Shown one piece after another: positions 44,737 to 55,384 of a stretch of DNA of 55,384 bases. Positions within the stretch are counted from its first letter, which is position 1. Each line of letters opens with the position of its first letter. The translations under genes were made by a program, and so were the position numbers. The stretch is from NCBI GenBank assembly GCA_001598975.1, contig BBXU01001030.1, positions 1 through 55,384 of the forward strand. Reading direction: 5' to 3'. Source of the stretch: Parachlorella kessleri (lineage: Eukaryota; Chlorophyta; Trebouxiophyceae; Chlorellales; Chlorellaceae). The notes below the pieces were generated by a model. It did not search any database. It had not been told where the DNA came from and saw nothing but the letters and a program-made list of their open reading frames with translations.

Positions 44737-47700
44737 GCAACTGGCACCAAGTCTGGTCTAAGCAAGCACTGAGAGTATCATTAGGGCTTCGCAACCAAAT
44801 CCAGCAGTATGCTGGGTGTACAGCCTCTGCAAGCACTGACAGAAGGCAGCACAGACGTCCAATGCGCTGCACGCACCAGTCTCTCTCCAACACAACCGAG
44901 AATATTCCCTGGAGGACATCCAACCAAACGTGCCTTCAAGGCAAAAGCGGCGCCAGTTGCCGACCACGGCCGCCGTGCGGAACACGCCGCCACAGGATGA
45001 CCAAACCCCTTTAGCTCATCTTCAGTACAAAGCTTAAAACTTCGCGTCCTATAGATCTATCTATAGCTAATGACTGCGAAGGAAATATAGCAGAGCATTA
45101 CGACTTCCAAGCGCGCTAGAAGCCTGGGTGAATGCGCAGCGGCATTTGGGCAGTGTCAAAAGCTTGTCGCAATTCCTCCTTCCTGCTTGCTGATTGCCGA
45201 TCCTCGCAGCATCGGGTTTCGATCGCGATGCAAGCGCAACCCGGCTCCCCCCACACAGCCCCGGTCACCCTCCTCACCGCAGGTGTGATCCAGCAGGGTG
45301 AACCACGCTGAGAGGGTGCTACTTGGGAAAGCACCTTACCCTTTCTTGTTTGCATTGGCTAGGACGCAATCGTATCTTCAACCAGAGCTGTGCTGGCCTA
45401 ACTATTGTTCGCTGCACTACCCAGTGCCTGCTGGGGCAGGGGAAACTCCCTATTTTACCCCACCAGGGCAGTATACATCCACATGCTTAAAATGTCCCGC
45501 CTACTGCTTGTCCATGTCCACGTGGGAGTTAACCACTGGGCGGAGGGAGTGAAGGTGATGGCAGCCTGCCCAATCAGCAGCCTTCACCCTCCCAAAACCC
45601 TGATGACGCCCGCTCGCCTCTGCTGGTGCAGGCACCCCAAATGGGTGGAAGCCTAGTATAGCTCTGGAAGAGCTGGGCATTCAATACAGTGTGCGCCCAA
45701 TTGATCTAACCAAGAACCAACAGAAGGAGGACTGGTTCCTCAAAATCAACCCTAATGGGCGCATACCGGCCATCGGTGAGCCTGCCAGCCATGAACAGGG
45801 CGGCTGGTCTTTGCCTTGTTAAGGTGGAAATGCAGGTGACAGGAAGGGGTCAGACAGCAGTCTGGCAGGTGCCAGCTGCACCGATAAGCAGGCATAATCA
45901 GAAGGGGGGAAACACTTGTTTTGTGGTCGGCTGGTCCTTGCTCTCTTGTGCAGTTAGGTCCGGGCTCGCAAGTGACCGACAGATTGGGTGTGGCTGTGTG
46001 GGAGTCTGGTGCACCCCACCTGTCTTATGAGAGGGCCTTGGATGCCAAGCTTGCTTTTGTATCCGTGCAAGGGTGTCAACCCTGTATCCCCAATTCCGCT
46101 GTGCTCACTGCAGTGGATCATGAGGCTGGGGATCTGGCTGTGTGGGAATCTGGTGCGATTCTCTTATACCTGGCAGAACAGAAGGACCCCGAGGGGCGCC
46201 TGCTCCCTAAAGATCCTGCGAAGAAGGTGGAGGTCTTGTCATGGCTTTTCTGGCAAATGGTGAGTGTCTGACACTGGCCTGTGCCGCCTGGTAGTGGATG
46301 CTTGTTCACGCCTGCTAAGAAGATCTGCGGCTACCCACTGCTTTTCCGTATCCGTTGAGCTTGAGCCGTGTGCAGAGACCTATGCACACCTTCATAACCA
46401 GAGGTCAGGGGGGACCTAGCAGTGCATGGGTTGACTGGCGCATTAGTGCACAATTTTTTCAACATGGCCCCTGTGCTCTTCCCTGGTTTGCAATTATGGC
46501 CCAGGTGCCTCGGAGGGATTTCTCAGTCAAAGTGACCTGGAGACATTCACACCAGAGGCGAGCCTCCTTTTTAGTGTAGCATTGGACGTTGCTGTGGATG
46601 ATGAGTTTGTGATTGATGCAGGGAGGCCTGGGTCCCATGCAAGGCCAGGCAAACTATTTTGTGATGTTTGCACCTGACACCCACGAGTTCGGGATTGAGC
46701 GGTACAGAAATGAGACAAAGCGACTCTTCGGCGTGATGGAGAGGTATGGTGCTCCAAGGGGGGAGCCTATCAGACTGCGGTCCAACTTTTGTCTTGAGCT
46801 GTCTGTGTTGGTCTGCAGTCCGGGGTGCACCTGGCCTGGAAAGGAGAGCTCTGTTAGCCACATATTGCAGGAGGTCTGTTGTAGTCCAGGGTACAGAGGT
46901 CCGCTGCCCCGCATGCCTCCTTCGCTGGCAATGCAGCAGTGTGATTTGCTAGACCTATGGCAGGCCGCCTCAATTGCGTGGGTTGTTCCACCATCATGGG
47001 AGAAGCTGCAAAAGGTTGCCGGTAATGGCACAGCTGCTTGCTTCGTGGTCCCTTGCCCGATTGTCGAGTGTGGACCTCAATGCACTGCAGTCGGCTGGAA
47101 GGCCGGGAGTGGCTGGCAGCTGACCAGTATACCATTGCGGATATATCCTGCTTCACCTGGGTGCTCTTCCATGATATCCTAGGTAAGCAAGCTGCTTCAT
47201 GTTATGGATTCCTTGATTTGCACGCCGCGCTTCATGGGACACTGTTTAGCCTATCCAACCTGCACAGCTGGCAGCCGCTAAACCTGCTGAGCTTGCCTTA
47301 TCTACTTGTGGGTTACCAGCACGACCTCCTCTTGATGGGATCACCAATGCCATTGCTGCGCTGTCCCCTGGGCCCCTGCAGCCCTTCCACTGGCAAAGGA
47401 CTACCCCAACCTGAGGGCCTGGGTGGATCGCATCAAGGCCAGGGGCGCCGTGCGCCGGGGCCTCGATGTGCCAGCGCCAAACCTTGTGCTGAACCACGAC
47501 GAGGACTGGAACAAGTATCTCACCCTGGGTGCCCAACGGCTCAAGGGCGCCAACCCTAAAGAGGTTGCGGAGGAGTAGGAAGCATTCTGCCAAGTCCGAT
47601 GAGGGCTGCTAGGCAAGGCTGTGCAAAGGCTGCGATGTATGTGGGCTGTGCAGGTGTGGCGTGTAACTGTTTGGATACGTCATAGCCCATGTGGTCTTCA

Positions 47701-48222
47701 AGTAAGTCTTTGACGGTATTATGAGTGATTACTAGTAAACGCATACACTGAGGGCATGGCGTGGAGCACTGTGCTGTGGGCATGACTTTGTTTGGCTGGC
47801 AAAGGTCAGAAAAGCAAAACGTGATGCACTCTTCCTGTCTGTGGTAAGGGAGAAAAGTCTTGCAGGCTGTCAGGTGACTGATGTCTGGGATGCCTTGGTG
47901 CTATGGTGCACTGTATGAAGCCAATCCGGGGATCGCATGTGCTGCTTTTAGTGTGACAACACTGTCAAAACTTGGTCCAACCCACTGCTGTTGGTGTGGC
48001 TTTGACAAGCAACATGATGCTAGTCCATCCGTCTTTTTGACAACCTCGAACGCCTCTAGGATCTGCAAAGTCTGGGCCAACTGACCAAGGACCAAGTGCT
48101 TTTATCCACACACTAATACAACATAATGGCTATTTCATCACTAACACAGATACAGAGGCAGGGCTCAGGAGAAGCCTCTCCACAGCCGGTGGCCCATCAG
48201 AACGAAGACAGGCCGCATCGCC
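44737..48222 (+). repeat. tandem segmental duplication, unit 2
   Basis: This is the second, direct copy of 39786-43335. It retains about 50 bp upstream of its GST gene that copy 1 lacks (near 44790-44830). Start codons of the two GST genes are 4977 bp apart. Confidence 0.85.
45132..47578 (+). CDS. glutathione S-transferase, Nu-class/Ure2-like, copy 2, 283 aa
   Basis: Six exons: 45132-45282, 45632-45775, 46114-46259, 46622-46743, 47091-47182, 47382-47578. Every exon has exactly the same length and phase as in copy 1, so both encode 283 residues. Motifs are kept: [52 protein letters not shown]. Differences include DLTKNQQ for [18 protein letters not shown] for RRLLPTDTAKR, and a more divergent C-terminal tail ([19 protein letters not shown]). 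No frame break or lost catalytic residue is visible, so both copies look functional. The N-terminal extension ([16 protein letters not shown]) is conserved between copies, supporting the upstream ATG. Confidence 0.85.
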
Positions 48223-48634
48223 TGGAAGAAGTGTACATGGCAGCTTATAGGAAGGAATGTCACACGAAGCGCGATGAGGCGATTCAGCCTGAGCTCTACA
48301 CCAAGGGAGGATGTCCAAACTCAACTACCTGCCTGGGAGGAACAACCTCTTAGATTGCACCCGACCAGGATCACATTCATTAAGAACCAAGTCATTTCGC
48401 ACAATGGAGTGCAATGCATATGATAGGGATGCAGCGACAGAGACCCGCCCTCGAGAGTGTTGTCCCACACTTAATCCTCACACCCAACCACAATCACTTT
48501 CAATGCTCCATGAAAAGTTCATAGGTCCACTTCTTCGAGCCTTTTTGTACTCCGTCCCTAGCCTCACGTCACTCCCGCAGGAGTCGTTAATCAACCTGGC
48601 CTACTGGCTGCTCTTCATTCCTCTGCTTCTGGGC
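48223..48634. other. intergenic after the GST duplication
   Basis: About 410 bp lie between the right edge of the duplicated unit and the stop codon of the small minus-strand gene. A plus-strand frame covers part of it and runs on antisense to that gene; it has no domain. Probably 3' flanking sequence of two convergent genes. Confidence 0.45.
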
Positions 48635-49415
48635 TCACTTCTCCAGCTCCCTCACCCCCTCTTCCAACTCCTCTTTCCACACACCCTCCTCCTCTGCCAC
48701 ATTGACGCCAAACTTAGCCAGCCGATCCTGCAGAGCAGAAGAACGTGATGGTGGCTGGGGTCGGCACCTAAGCCGCAGGAGGAGGCAATCTGACGATGTT
48801 AAAAGCAAAAACCAAGCATGCATCCTGGCAGTGGCACCACCGTTTTTGGTGACCTACACTAGGAAGACTCCCGCTGTGGGAAATGCCCTTCGCCACTTTC
48901 AACGGCACCGAAGCCCCACCCACTAGAAACCTCTCTGCTCACAGCGCTAGCAACTCGTAACCTAAACCTGACCCCGAAACCTACAACTGCTTCCCCAACC
49001 ATTATTAGCCGCCTTGGCAGGCCAGCTTCCTGGTGACTGGTGACTGCCCAAGCTGGCGCCCAGAAGTGACAGGCAGCATCTCCCTACACCTACTTTGGTC
49101 TCGAGTGCCCTGTCCAGAGCCTCAAGCCTGGGCCTGGGCGAAGAAGCTGCTTCCTCTACAACTTCATCGGTTAAGCGGACTGCGGCACAGAGGACGGGGT
49201 CACGGCTGTTCACCTCATCCTGCGACACAAACAAATTCTCAGAGTTAGAAGATATCTAACGCATGGGCTCCCGTGACTGATCGAGAAAACCGTGCGTGGT
49301 CTATCACGCAAGTGCTGCAGAAAGCTGGCGACAAGTCAAACCCAAAGCAGTAGGTCCTCACCTTGATATCCAACGCCTTTGCAAACTTCTCACGTGCCTC
49401 CGAGACACCAGGCAT
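48635..49415 (-). CDS. small acidic coiled-coil protein, 90 aa, family unknown
   Basis: Three phase-0 exons: 49415-49362, 49219-49094, 48727-48635. The predicted protein starts MPGVSEAREKFAKALDIK, continues with DEVNSRDPVLCAAVRL, TDEVVEEAASSPRPRLEALD, then DRLAKFGVNVAEEEGVW, and ends KEELEEGVRELEK. It is soluble, acidic and mostly helical, with heptad-like spacing in the last 30 residues. No family is recognised and no targeting signal is seen. All splice sites are canonical. It is divergent from the DeSI gene over 311 bp, which supports the chosen ATG. A missed internal exon is possible. Confidence 0.5.
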
Positions 49416-49726
49416 GGCTGCTTGTCGTCGCGAACCTGCCAGCTTCGGTTACGGAGTTCTTTCAGCAAGTTAAGATATGGAATTGCGAGGATAAGAATGA
49501 AACTATCTGATTCGGAAGCCGGCAGCCCACCGACCCCTACCTGCTGACAGGATGCCCAGTCACCTCAGCACGGGCAGCAGGCGCGGGGGGCAAATACTGA
49601 AGGTTCTCGTGGAACCGAAGCCCGCTGCCGTAAGCCTGGCAATCCCCAGACCCTTCGAACACACCGTCTTTGTGACACTGATAGCTGTATACCTATTGGG
49701 CCAACTTGCACCAGCGGGTGCCCACA
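49416..49726. promoter_or_regulatory. divergent promoter region, 90-aa gene / DeSI gene
   Basis: 311 bp separate the two opposing ATGs, enough only for a compact shared promoter and two 5' UTRs. No element was assigned. Confidence 0.5.
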
Positions 49727-52125
49727 ATGCCAGACGATGGAGGAGGAGAGCTTGTCTCTCTGTACGTGTATGACCTCTCAGGGGGTCTGGCACGTCAGCT
49801 GTCACCAATGCTGCTAGGGAAGCAGGTAAAGGGCTTCTGATCATAGTTTGTTGCAAGGCATGTTTGGCATCTGAGAAGTGTGATCTTGAAGCCAGGCACG
49901 GCCGACAGCACTTCCCTGTTCCTTGCTTGCAGTTGGATGGAATCTGGCATTCTTCCATTGTTGTGGGTGGCAGTGAGTACTATTTTGGTTTTGGAATCAA
50001 CCAGTCGCGGCCAGGGGAGTCGCCTTTCGGCCGACCAGCGCATGTATACAACCTGGGGTAAGCTGTTTGGCTTAACGCTTGGGGCTGTGGTTGTTCTGCA
50101 GTACAACCAGCGCCACTTCAAAGTATTCCTTATAATATAACAGGCAAAGCAGCTTTGCATAGCAGTATTTGCAAGCTGCAGTCAGTGTGTAACCGTGCCT
50201 GGGTGAAACAAACAGCCCCTGGCGCCCGGTCTTTTAGTTTCCCTTGTGTGCTTGATGTTAGTGCAGAACCACTCACATACCACGAGAGATTCGTAACGAA
50301 TTTCTGGCAGACCTTGGGGAGAGGTACACCCCGGCAAGCTACAGCCTGCTGTATAACAACTGCAACAACTTCAGGTATATCAGGATGCTGCAGTTTGTAA
50401 ATGGAGCCATCTTGGGTGACTGTGCCATGATGTTACAGATATATCTCTGATTTTGTTTGCGTGCCAGCTGACTTTGAGCTGGGTGAGTGGAGATGATGGC
50501 TTCCTTGTTGGCCCTGACTGTGTAATAAGCAGCTTTCCCCAGGATCCCTTGTAAGCTGGCTGACCGGTGAAAAGATCCAAGTTGTTGAAACGTTGACTCC
50601 TACAAGGTGGGTTTGTGTTTGTGGGTGCAGTAACGAGTTGGCCCAGCTTTTGGTTGGGCAGTCCATACCAGACCACATTACGGGGCTACCACAAGAGGTG
50701 AGTTATTGACATGCGTCATGAATGTGTTAGCCATGCGAATACAGAGCAGCGGCGGTGTGTATGAGTAGTACCAGGTTAATCTGGCAGCCAGAAGGTTTTG
50801 GAGGGCCTTGATTTAGGTACTGCCCTGGCTCCTGTCTCGCTTGTCTTCTCCTTTGCCTTGCTAGGGGCTGTGCGATTGTTTGTCTCGCGAAGCACAAGTG
50901 CTTGCTTACATGTCTGCACATATCTGCCCAACACAACTTGTGCTCTAGTCAGCAGCTCTTACCCAGCGCCTATGCTGTGCAGGTGATATCAACCCCATTT
51001 GGCCAGATGCTGCTTCCAATGCTGCAAGGGCTAGAGCGCCAGCTGGGCAGCGTGAGGCAGCAGGCTGCCTTTGACCCAGGTGCTGACCCCGGCCTCTACG
51101 AAGATGACTTCTACGATGCGAAGCCGATAAGTCAAACCCAGGCTGCCCAGCAGGCTCAGCAGGGCGTCGAGTTTCGGCCTGAGTCAAGTGCAGCGGCAGC
51201 AGCGAGGGCTTCAAAGCCTGCATCAGCAGGTCATGATGCAGCTGCAGCCGCCTCCGCTGATGCTGGCTCCAGTCAGGGAGCCAAAGCAGTTGTGCAGCAG
51301 CAGCAGCAGCCGCAGCTTCAGGAGAATGGTACGGAGCAGCCACACACTGCTGGATCTGATAGCACCGCAGCTGCCAGCGCTGAGCGTGCTGGCTCTGCTA
51401 TGGACGCTGCCGCGCAGCAGATCGCAGCAGCCACTGGGCTGGCCATGGTGGAGGAGGCAGAGGAAAGGCTGGCAGCAACGACAGGTGCTGCCAACCGCAA
51501 TACACCAGAAGCCAATCGAGTGGGTATGTCGCCCGCATGTGCCGCAGCAGCCACAGCAGGAGCCGCTGAGAATGGGAACCCAGCCGCTAACAGTGCAGGG
51601 AAGCCTCTTGCGGGGCAGCAGGTTGCCAATGGTTGCGACTTACCTGCACTGCCTCCTGCTGCTCCTGCCAGCCGCCAGTTGCAGCCTCCAGCGCGGTCAG
51701 CTGCCGCCGCTGCCGCTGCAGCGGCAGCCGAGCGGCGTGCACGAGCACTGGCAGGCTCTGATGCCCAAGCTTCCAGCTGCGAGCAGGCTTCTACTAATGG
51801 CCTAGGAGCCGACCCAGGCAGTGCCTCTGCTAAAGATGGTGCAGCCACTCCTGTCAAAACGGCTGCAGTCGCAGCAGCGGTCGCCCCAGCGGAAGCAGAA
51901 CTTGCGCTTGCTGCGACTGCCGCCACCCCGTCAAACGCAGCAGCTGCGCTGGGAGCGGTGACTGCCCCAGCAAACGCAGCATCGGTGCTGGAGAGGAGCC
52001 GGAGGGCGGCTGTAGAGGAAGCTGTCAGGGAGGAGTTTGTGCATCTGGTGGGCCAGGGCGGGATGACAGCGGAAGAGGCAGCTGCTACCGCAGCCAGGGA
52101 TGCGGCACAGGCACAGGGCGAGTAG
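49727..52125 (+). CDS. PPPDE/DeSI-type thiol isopeptidase with long Ala-rich C-terminal extension, 513 aa
   Basis: Five exons: 49727-49825, 49933-50057, 50267-50374, 50631-50697, 50983-52125. Residues 1-135 form a PPPDE peptidase domain: [19 protein letters not shown], then [20 protein letters not shown] with the catalytic His (about 39), then [20 protein letters not shown] with the catalytic Cys (about 107), and [11 protein letters not shown]. Such enzymes (DeSI-1 type) remove SUMO or ubiquitin from substrates. The last exon adds about 380 residues, mostly Ala, Gln, Glu and Ser, far longer than the usual DeSI tail. An acidic YEDDFYD motif lies near the start of the tail. The C-terminal 40 residues ([20 protein letters not shown]) could be a small helical, perhaps UBA-like, module; that is only a suggestion. 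Confidence 0.85.
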
Positions 52126-52962
52126 CCTGCCCTTTGTTGCCATGTTTAAGATATAAGTGATTTCTGGTTGGTTTAGGCCATAGCTGATATATTGTACTAT
52201 CTGCACTGCTGGGGTGTGCTCATACATGATGCATTCACTGGGACATATCCCAACTCAACTGTGCTATAGTTGCATGCACTGCCGTTGCACGACTGGCTAG
52301 GAGCATGGTGGCCTTGAGGGTAGCGGGAGCACCTTGGCCTTTGTGCTATGTGAAATGGCATTCCACACCTCTCATCAAATGGAGCAGCCAGGTAGTGCGG
52401 CTCAGAAAACACAGACCCATTTGTCAAACGTAGGGGGCACCAGAGGACAAGAAGGGCAGGATTTGTGAGAGGGACAAGCACCCCTACACACAGCTAAACA
52501 AAATGCGGTTTCCACATGAACCGAAAGACTCCTGTCGGACAAGAGCCATGCTGCCGGCAGAGGAATACAAAACTACAAGAGCGCTGCTTCAACATTGCAC
52601 AATGGGTACCGAGGCATAGCTATAGGATGGGGAGAGAACTACTGCTTAGACCTCAGGCAAGACTCAGGCTCATGCTGCAGCCAGCCCTGTCAGTCCAGCC
52701 CAGCTCGCACTTCCTGTTTGCACTACCTGCCACCCACGCTAATAGCTATAGGATGGCATCTCCACAGGTCCACAGAACCCAGCAAGAAGGCCGAAACGGA
52801 TTCAAGGGGGGTGCAAGATATGAGAAGGGAGCACATCACAGCCCGAGAGCTTCGGTACAAGGTGTAGCAGGTATAGCAGCAAACCTGACAGGAAGGGAGA
52901 GGGAAAAGCCCGCTTGATAACTTTTTGGTATACACCTTCAGCACTTTATATCTATAATCACG
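52126..52962. other. convergent intergenic region
   Basis: 837 bp hold the 3' ends of the DeSI gene (plus) and the transporter gene (minus). A plus-strand open frame at 52516-52917 has no recognisable domain. The segment includes the second copy of the dispersed repeat and two copies of agctataggatgg (52618-52630, 52744-52756). Confidence 0.5.
52683..52744 (+). repeat. dispersed repeat, copy 2
   Basis: This matches 3355-3421 in the same orientation, from agccctgtcagtcca to cctgccacccacgctaata. Here it is intergenic, and immediately followed by one of two agctataggatgg repeats. Confidence 0.6.
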
Positions 52963-55247
52963 TCAAAACAGAAGCCCACTTGTTGCCAACCCCAGCCCAT
53001 TCTTGTCATCTCCGGAGGGGTTGATGAAAACTGCCGCTAGCCCAGTCACAGCCTGGACGATGCCCAGCACAATCAGCGCCCACGCGTTGACCTTCCAATA
53101 CCGTGTTGAGGTGTGCGAGCCCCAGCCCTCCTGGTTGTCGCAGGCTTTCAAAGCAACCATGGCTGGGAAGAAAAAGGCTATGAGGGCGCCTGCAGTGGCA
53201 GACTTTGAGCTGGAGCTGTGGAAATGCAATAGCATATGTATGCTAACCTTACTTCTGTGGATTAGGTTTGGCCCCATGACGGCGCGCAGCCCATGACAAG
53301 GATGCCAGCACTCGACTGCTGCGGAACCTATGTCTTAGCCACACTTGCCGTCACGCTCTCAGTGAACAATCGAGCCAGCCCCACAACACTCAGGCAGCCT
53401 GAGACACTCAGGCCGCCCACACAGCATATCAGGCAGTTGCCCTTGGGCTCCTCCCAGCTACGCACCTCTGTTCTCATCACCTGCGCCACACTCGATCACA
53501 TCCTGCCACCAACCCGTGGTTGACATACTACAGTATGTCATGCATCAATTACCTAACCACAGCGCCAGCCATGCTCACCTGCAGTAGCGCCCACCAGCTG
53601 AATTGGCACCCAGATGCTGCCAGCCATCATGCCCAGGGCATAGAAGGCAGCCAGGGAGAGGTATGTGAGGGCGTAGAAGGGCAAACCGCTGAGATCCCGC
53701 CCAAAGCACACCCTGGAGAAGCTCTCTCGGTAGGGCCACATCTGCAAGTGAGTACCAGAGGCGGGGAGGCCGCGGGGGCGGTTGTAGGGCAGGCAGCGGA
53801 GCACATGACTGGAGCCGCCCCTGCCCAAGCCCCCACAGTAGTGCTACAACTGGAACTAGCGGCAACCAGCGAGGGGCAGGTGAGGGTGGAGAAGAGCAGG
53901 CCAGGACTTCCCCACTCACACACCTGGGAAGAACAACTCAGCGAGGCCCCCTCAGCAAAAATAACAGGATCCAGTCCAGTCAGTACGGTTTACCCCTATG
54001 TCTCCTCTAACCGCCACCATCAACAAAGCCCCCTGCTGTTGGGCCACAAAGCACTTGTGACTAGAGTGGGTGTCACTGACATAGGTCCAGGGTGGGGGCA
54101 AGGTTGCAAAAGCCACACCCAGAACTGGCAAGGGACAGGCAGGCCTTATCATAGCTAAGGCCACATGCAGACCTGAAGCCTGTGTCCCACACGGCGTGCT
54201 ATACATGCAAGGGATGAGTCATGCGCCCAGGCTTGCCTGCATGGGGAAGTTTGCCAGGATGCTGATGAGGAAGCCCAGGCGGACGAGGGTGTAGAATACT
54301 TTAGACAGCACGGGTCCCACCAGGGGAGCCAGGGCGCTGCATGAGGGGCCAGCGGAGAAGAGAGGCGCATGTGACATACACGGCATGAGCTAGCAGCACA
54401 GCTTCTTGCGTCCGTACCCAGGTGGCAAGCATTGTACAAGCAGTGTCCATTGTCTGGCTGCAAGGCCAGCTTTGCGGCACGCTTATATCAATGTGTCATA
54501 CGCCGCACCATGGCACTCTAAGCGGACCCCCTGGCAAGCATGCGAAACCTCCCCATGGTGCCAACTTGGCATAGGTGGGTCCCATGAAAGGGGTTTACAT
54601 AAGGCAAGGGAGCCCTGTACGGAGGGAACGTCTGCTTGCCTGTCGGAGAAGTTCTCCAGCACATCGGCAGGAACCCTGGAGCCAAAGACTGCATAGGAGC
54701 CGAGGGCCACCGCCAGGAAAAGAGCAGTGCAGAGAAGCACCGCCACACCCTGTAGCGCAAGGCAACACGCGGCAACGCACACTGACACGCACAGGTCATT
54801 GTGTGGCATGAAAGGGCGTGGGCAGAGCAAAAGGCCTCATCCAGCAACAGCCCAAACCACTCACCAATGGACAGAAAGACATTGACCAGCACTACACAGG
54901 CGGTATTCTGAAGAGGCAAGGCTGCCGACAGGCGCAGCATTCAGGCTGGTCCAGGAGAGCACAGAGCAGCCGGCCTTGCGACCAGGGTGGTGCGGCGGGG
55001 TAACAACACTCCTTCGCCCAGCACAAAAGACGAACCCTCGGACTGCAGCCCCTGCAGTAAGGTAGGCACAGCACCCCCCCACCACGCTGCACACCTGCCC
55101 ATGGACGACAGCCACCCCACTTACAGAGGTGCAAGCAACCCGGGCCTGCGTGAATGGCTGCATCTCCCGCACGATGTGGTGCACCGTCATCTGGCAGGTG
55201 TAGGCGGTGGCAATGATGGGGATGACAGCCAGCAGCTGGGTAGCTAT
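52963..55247 (-). CDS. amino acid/auxin permease (AAAP) family transporter, 3' part, at least 240 aa
   Basis: Five in-frame exons on the minus strand: 55247-55125, 54749-54640, 54336-54237, 53741-53579, 53189-52963 (stop). The N-terminal part lies beyond the right edge, so the gene is partial. Membrane segments and family signatures in order: LAVIPIIATAYTCQMTVHHI, VLLCTALFLAVALGSYAVFG, VFYTLVRLGFLISILANFPM, FYALTYLSLAAFYALGMMAG, IQLVGATAGALIAFFFPAMV, ALIVLGIVQAVTGLAAVFIN. This matches the second half of SNAT/AAP-like proton- or sodium-coupled amino acid transporters. Two introns (after 54640 and after 54237) use GC donors (gcaagc). The acceptor at 55248 is preferred, but the frame stays open further upstream, so that exon may be longer. 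Confidence 0.82.
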
Positions 55248-55384
55248 CTGTGCAGGGGCAAGCATTGCAGGTAGTGTGTCATTGGGTAGCTGGCTGGCAA
55301 GTGTGTCATACAAACCACCCACAGCTGGGTGGCTGCTCGATGCCGGCAGGGACCAGGAATTTGAATATGTTCAACACGTCAGAA

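Noticed and set aside
51188..51805. Overlapping 205-aa Gln/Leu-rich frame inside the DeSI tail
   Set aside because: It is a shadow of the Ala-rich frame produced by GCA/GCC repeats; the Ala frame joins the catalytic exons and has the stop at 52125.
54888..54932. Extra exon encoding NTACVVLVNVFLSI in the AAAP gene
   Set aside because: It looks hydrophobic and has splice-like borders, but its phase does not fit the next exon, while direct joining of the flanking exons does.
1..55384. Bacterial origin, operons, CRISPR arrays, prophage, tRNA or rRNA genes
   Set aside because: Genes are split by numerous spliceosomal-type introns, and no direct-repeat array, tRNA cloverleaf or rRNA sequence was recognised.

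Overview
This window reads as nuclear DNA of a green alga, most likely a trebouxiophyte-type chlorophyte. That assignment is inferred. It rests on intron-rich genes with short GT-AG (occasionally GC-AG) introns, plant/algal and mitochondrial or plastid protein families, Ala/Gln-rich low complexity, CAG/CTG-rich coding repeats and moderately high GC. No operons, Shine-Dalgarno sites, CRISPR arrays, tRNA or rRNA genes were seen. Every gene model was assembled by hand from splice sites, with reading-frame phase checked across every intron. Ten multi-exon genes are complete and one is cut by the right edge.

Left part (1-15246). Two minus-strand mitochondrial genes come first: a Bot1p/mS35-like mitoribosomal-type protein (676-5698) and the succinate dehydrogenase assembly factor SDHAF2 (6616-8276). 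SDHAF2 shares a 489-bp divergent promoter region with a 21-exon plus-strand gene (8766-15246). That gene encodes a 957-residue type I membrane protein: signal peptide, a chitin-deacetylase-like CE4 domain that has lost its metal and catalytic motifs, a Cys-rich linker, an apparently intact GH18 chitinase barrel, a beta-type stalk, one membrane span and a basic/proline-rich tail.

Centre (15862-32806). A 23-exon gene encodes a single 1114-residue protein that joins an AAE3-type (oxalyl-CoA synthetase-like) acyl-CoA synthetase to a thiamine-diphosphate 2-hydroxyacyl-CoA lyase/oxalyl-CoA decarboxylase. A phytanoyl-CoA dioxygenase gene follows 1.35 kb downstream on the same strand. Acyl-CoA synthetase, 2-hydroxylase and 2-hydroxyacyl-CoA lyase are the first three steps of alpha-oxidation. 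The fused pair alone would equally be a complete CoA-dependent oxalate-to-formyl-CoA module. Many introns of the fusion gene carry decayed tandem copies of the edge of the neighbouring exon, splice site included.

Right part (33450-55384). A minus-strand nuclear-looking protein with a C-x2-C-x6-C-x2-C knuckle diverges from a plastid PLAT/LH2-like membrane protein (VIR3-like). A 3.5-kb direct tandem duplication follows, with two intact Nu-class/Ure2-like glutathione transferase genes of identical exon structure (283 aa each). Then come a 90-aa coiled-coil orphan (minus), a PPPDE/DeSI-type isopeptidase with a very long Ala-rich tail (plus), and the 3' part of an AAAP amino-acid transporter (minus, truncated by the window edge).
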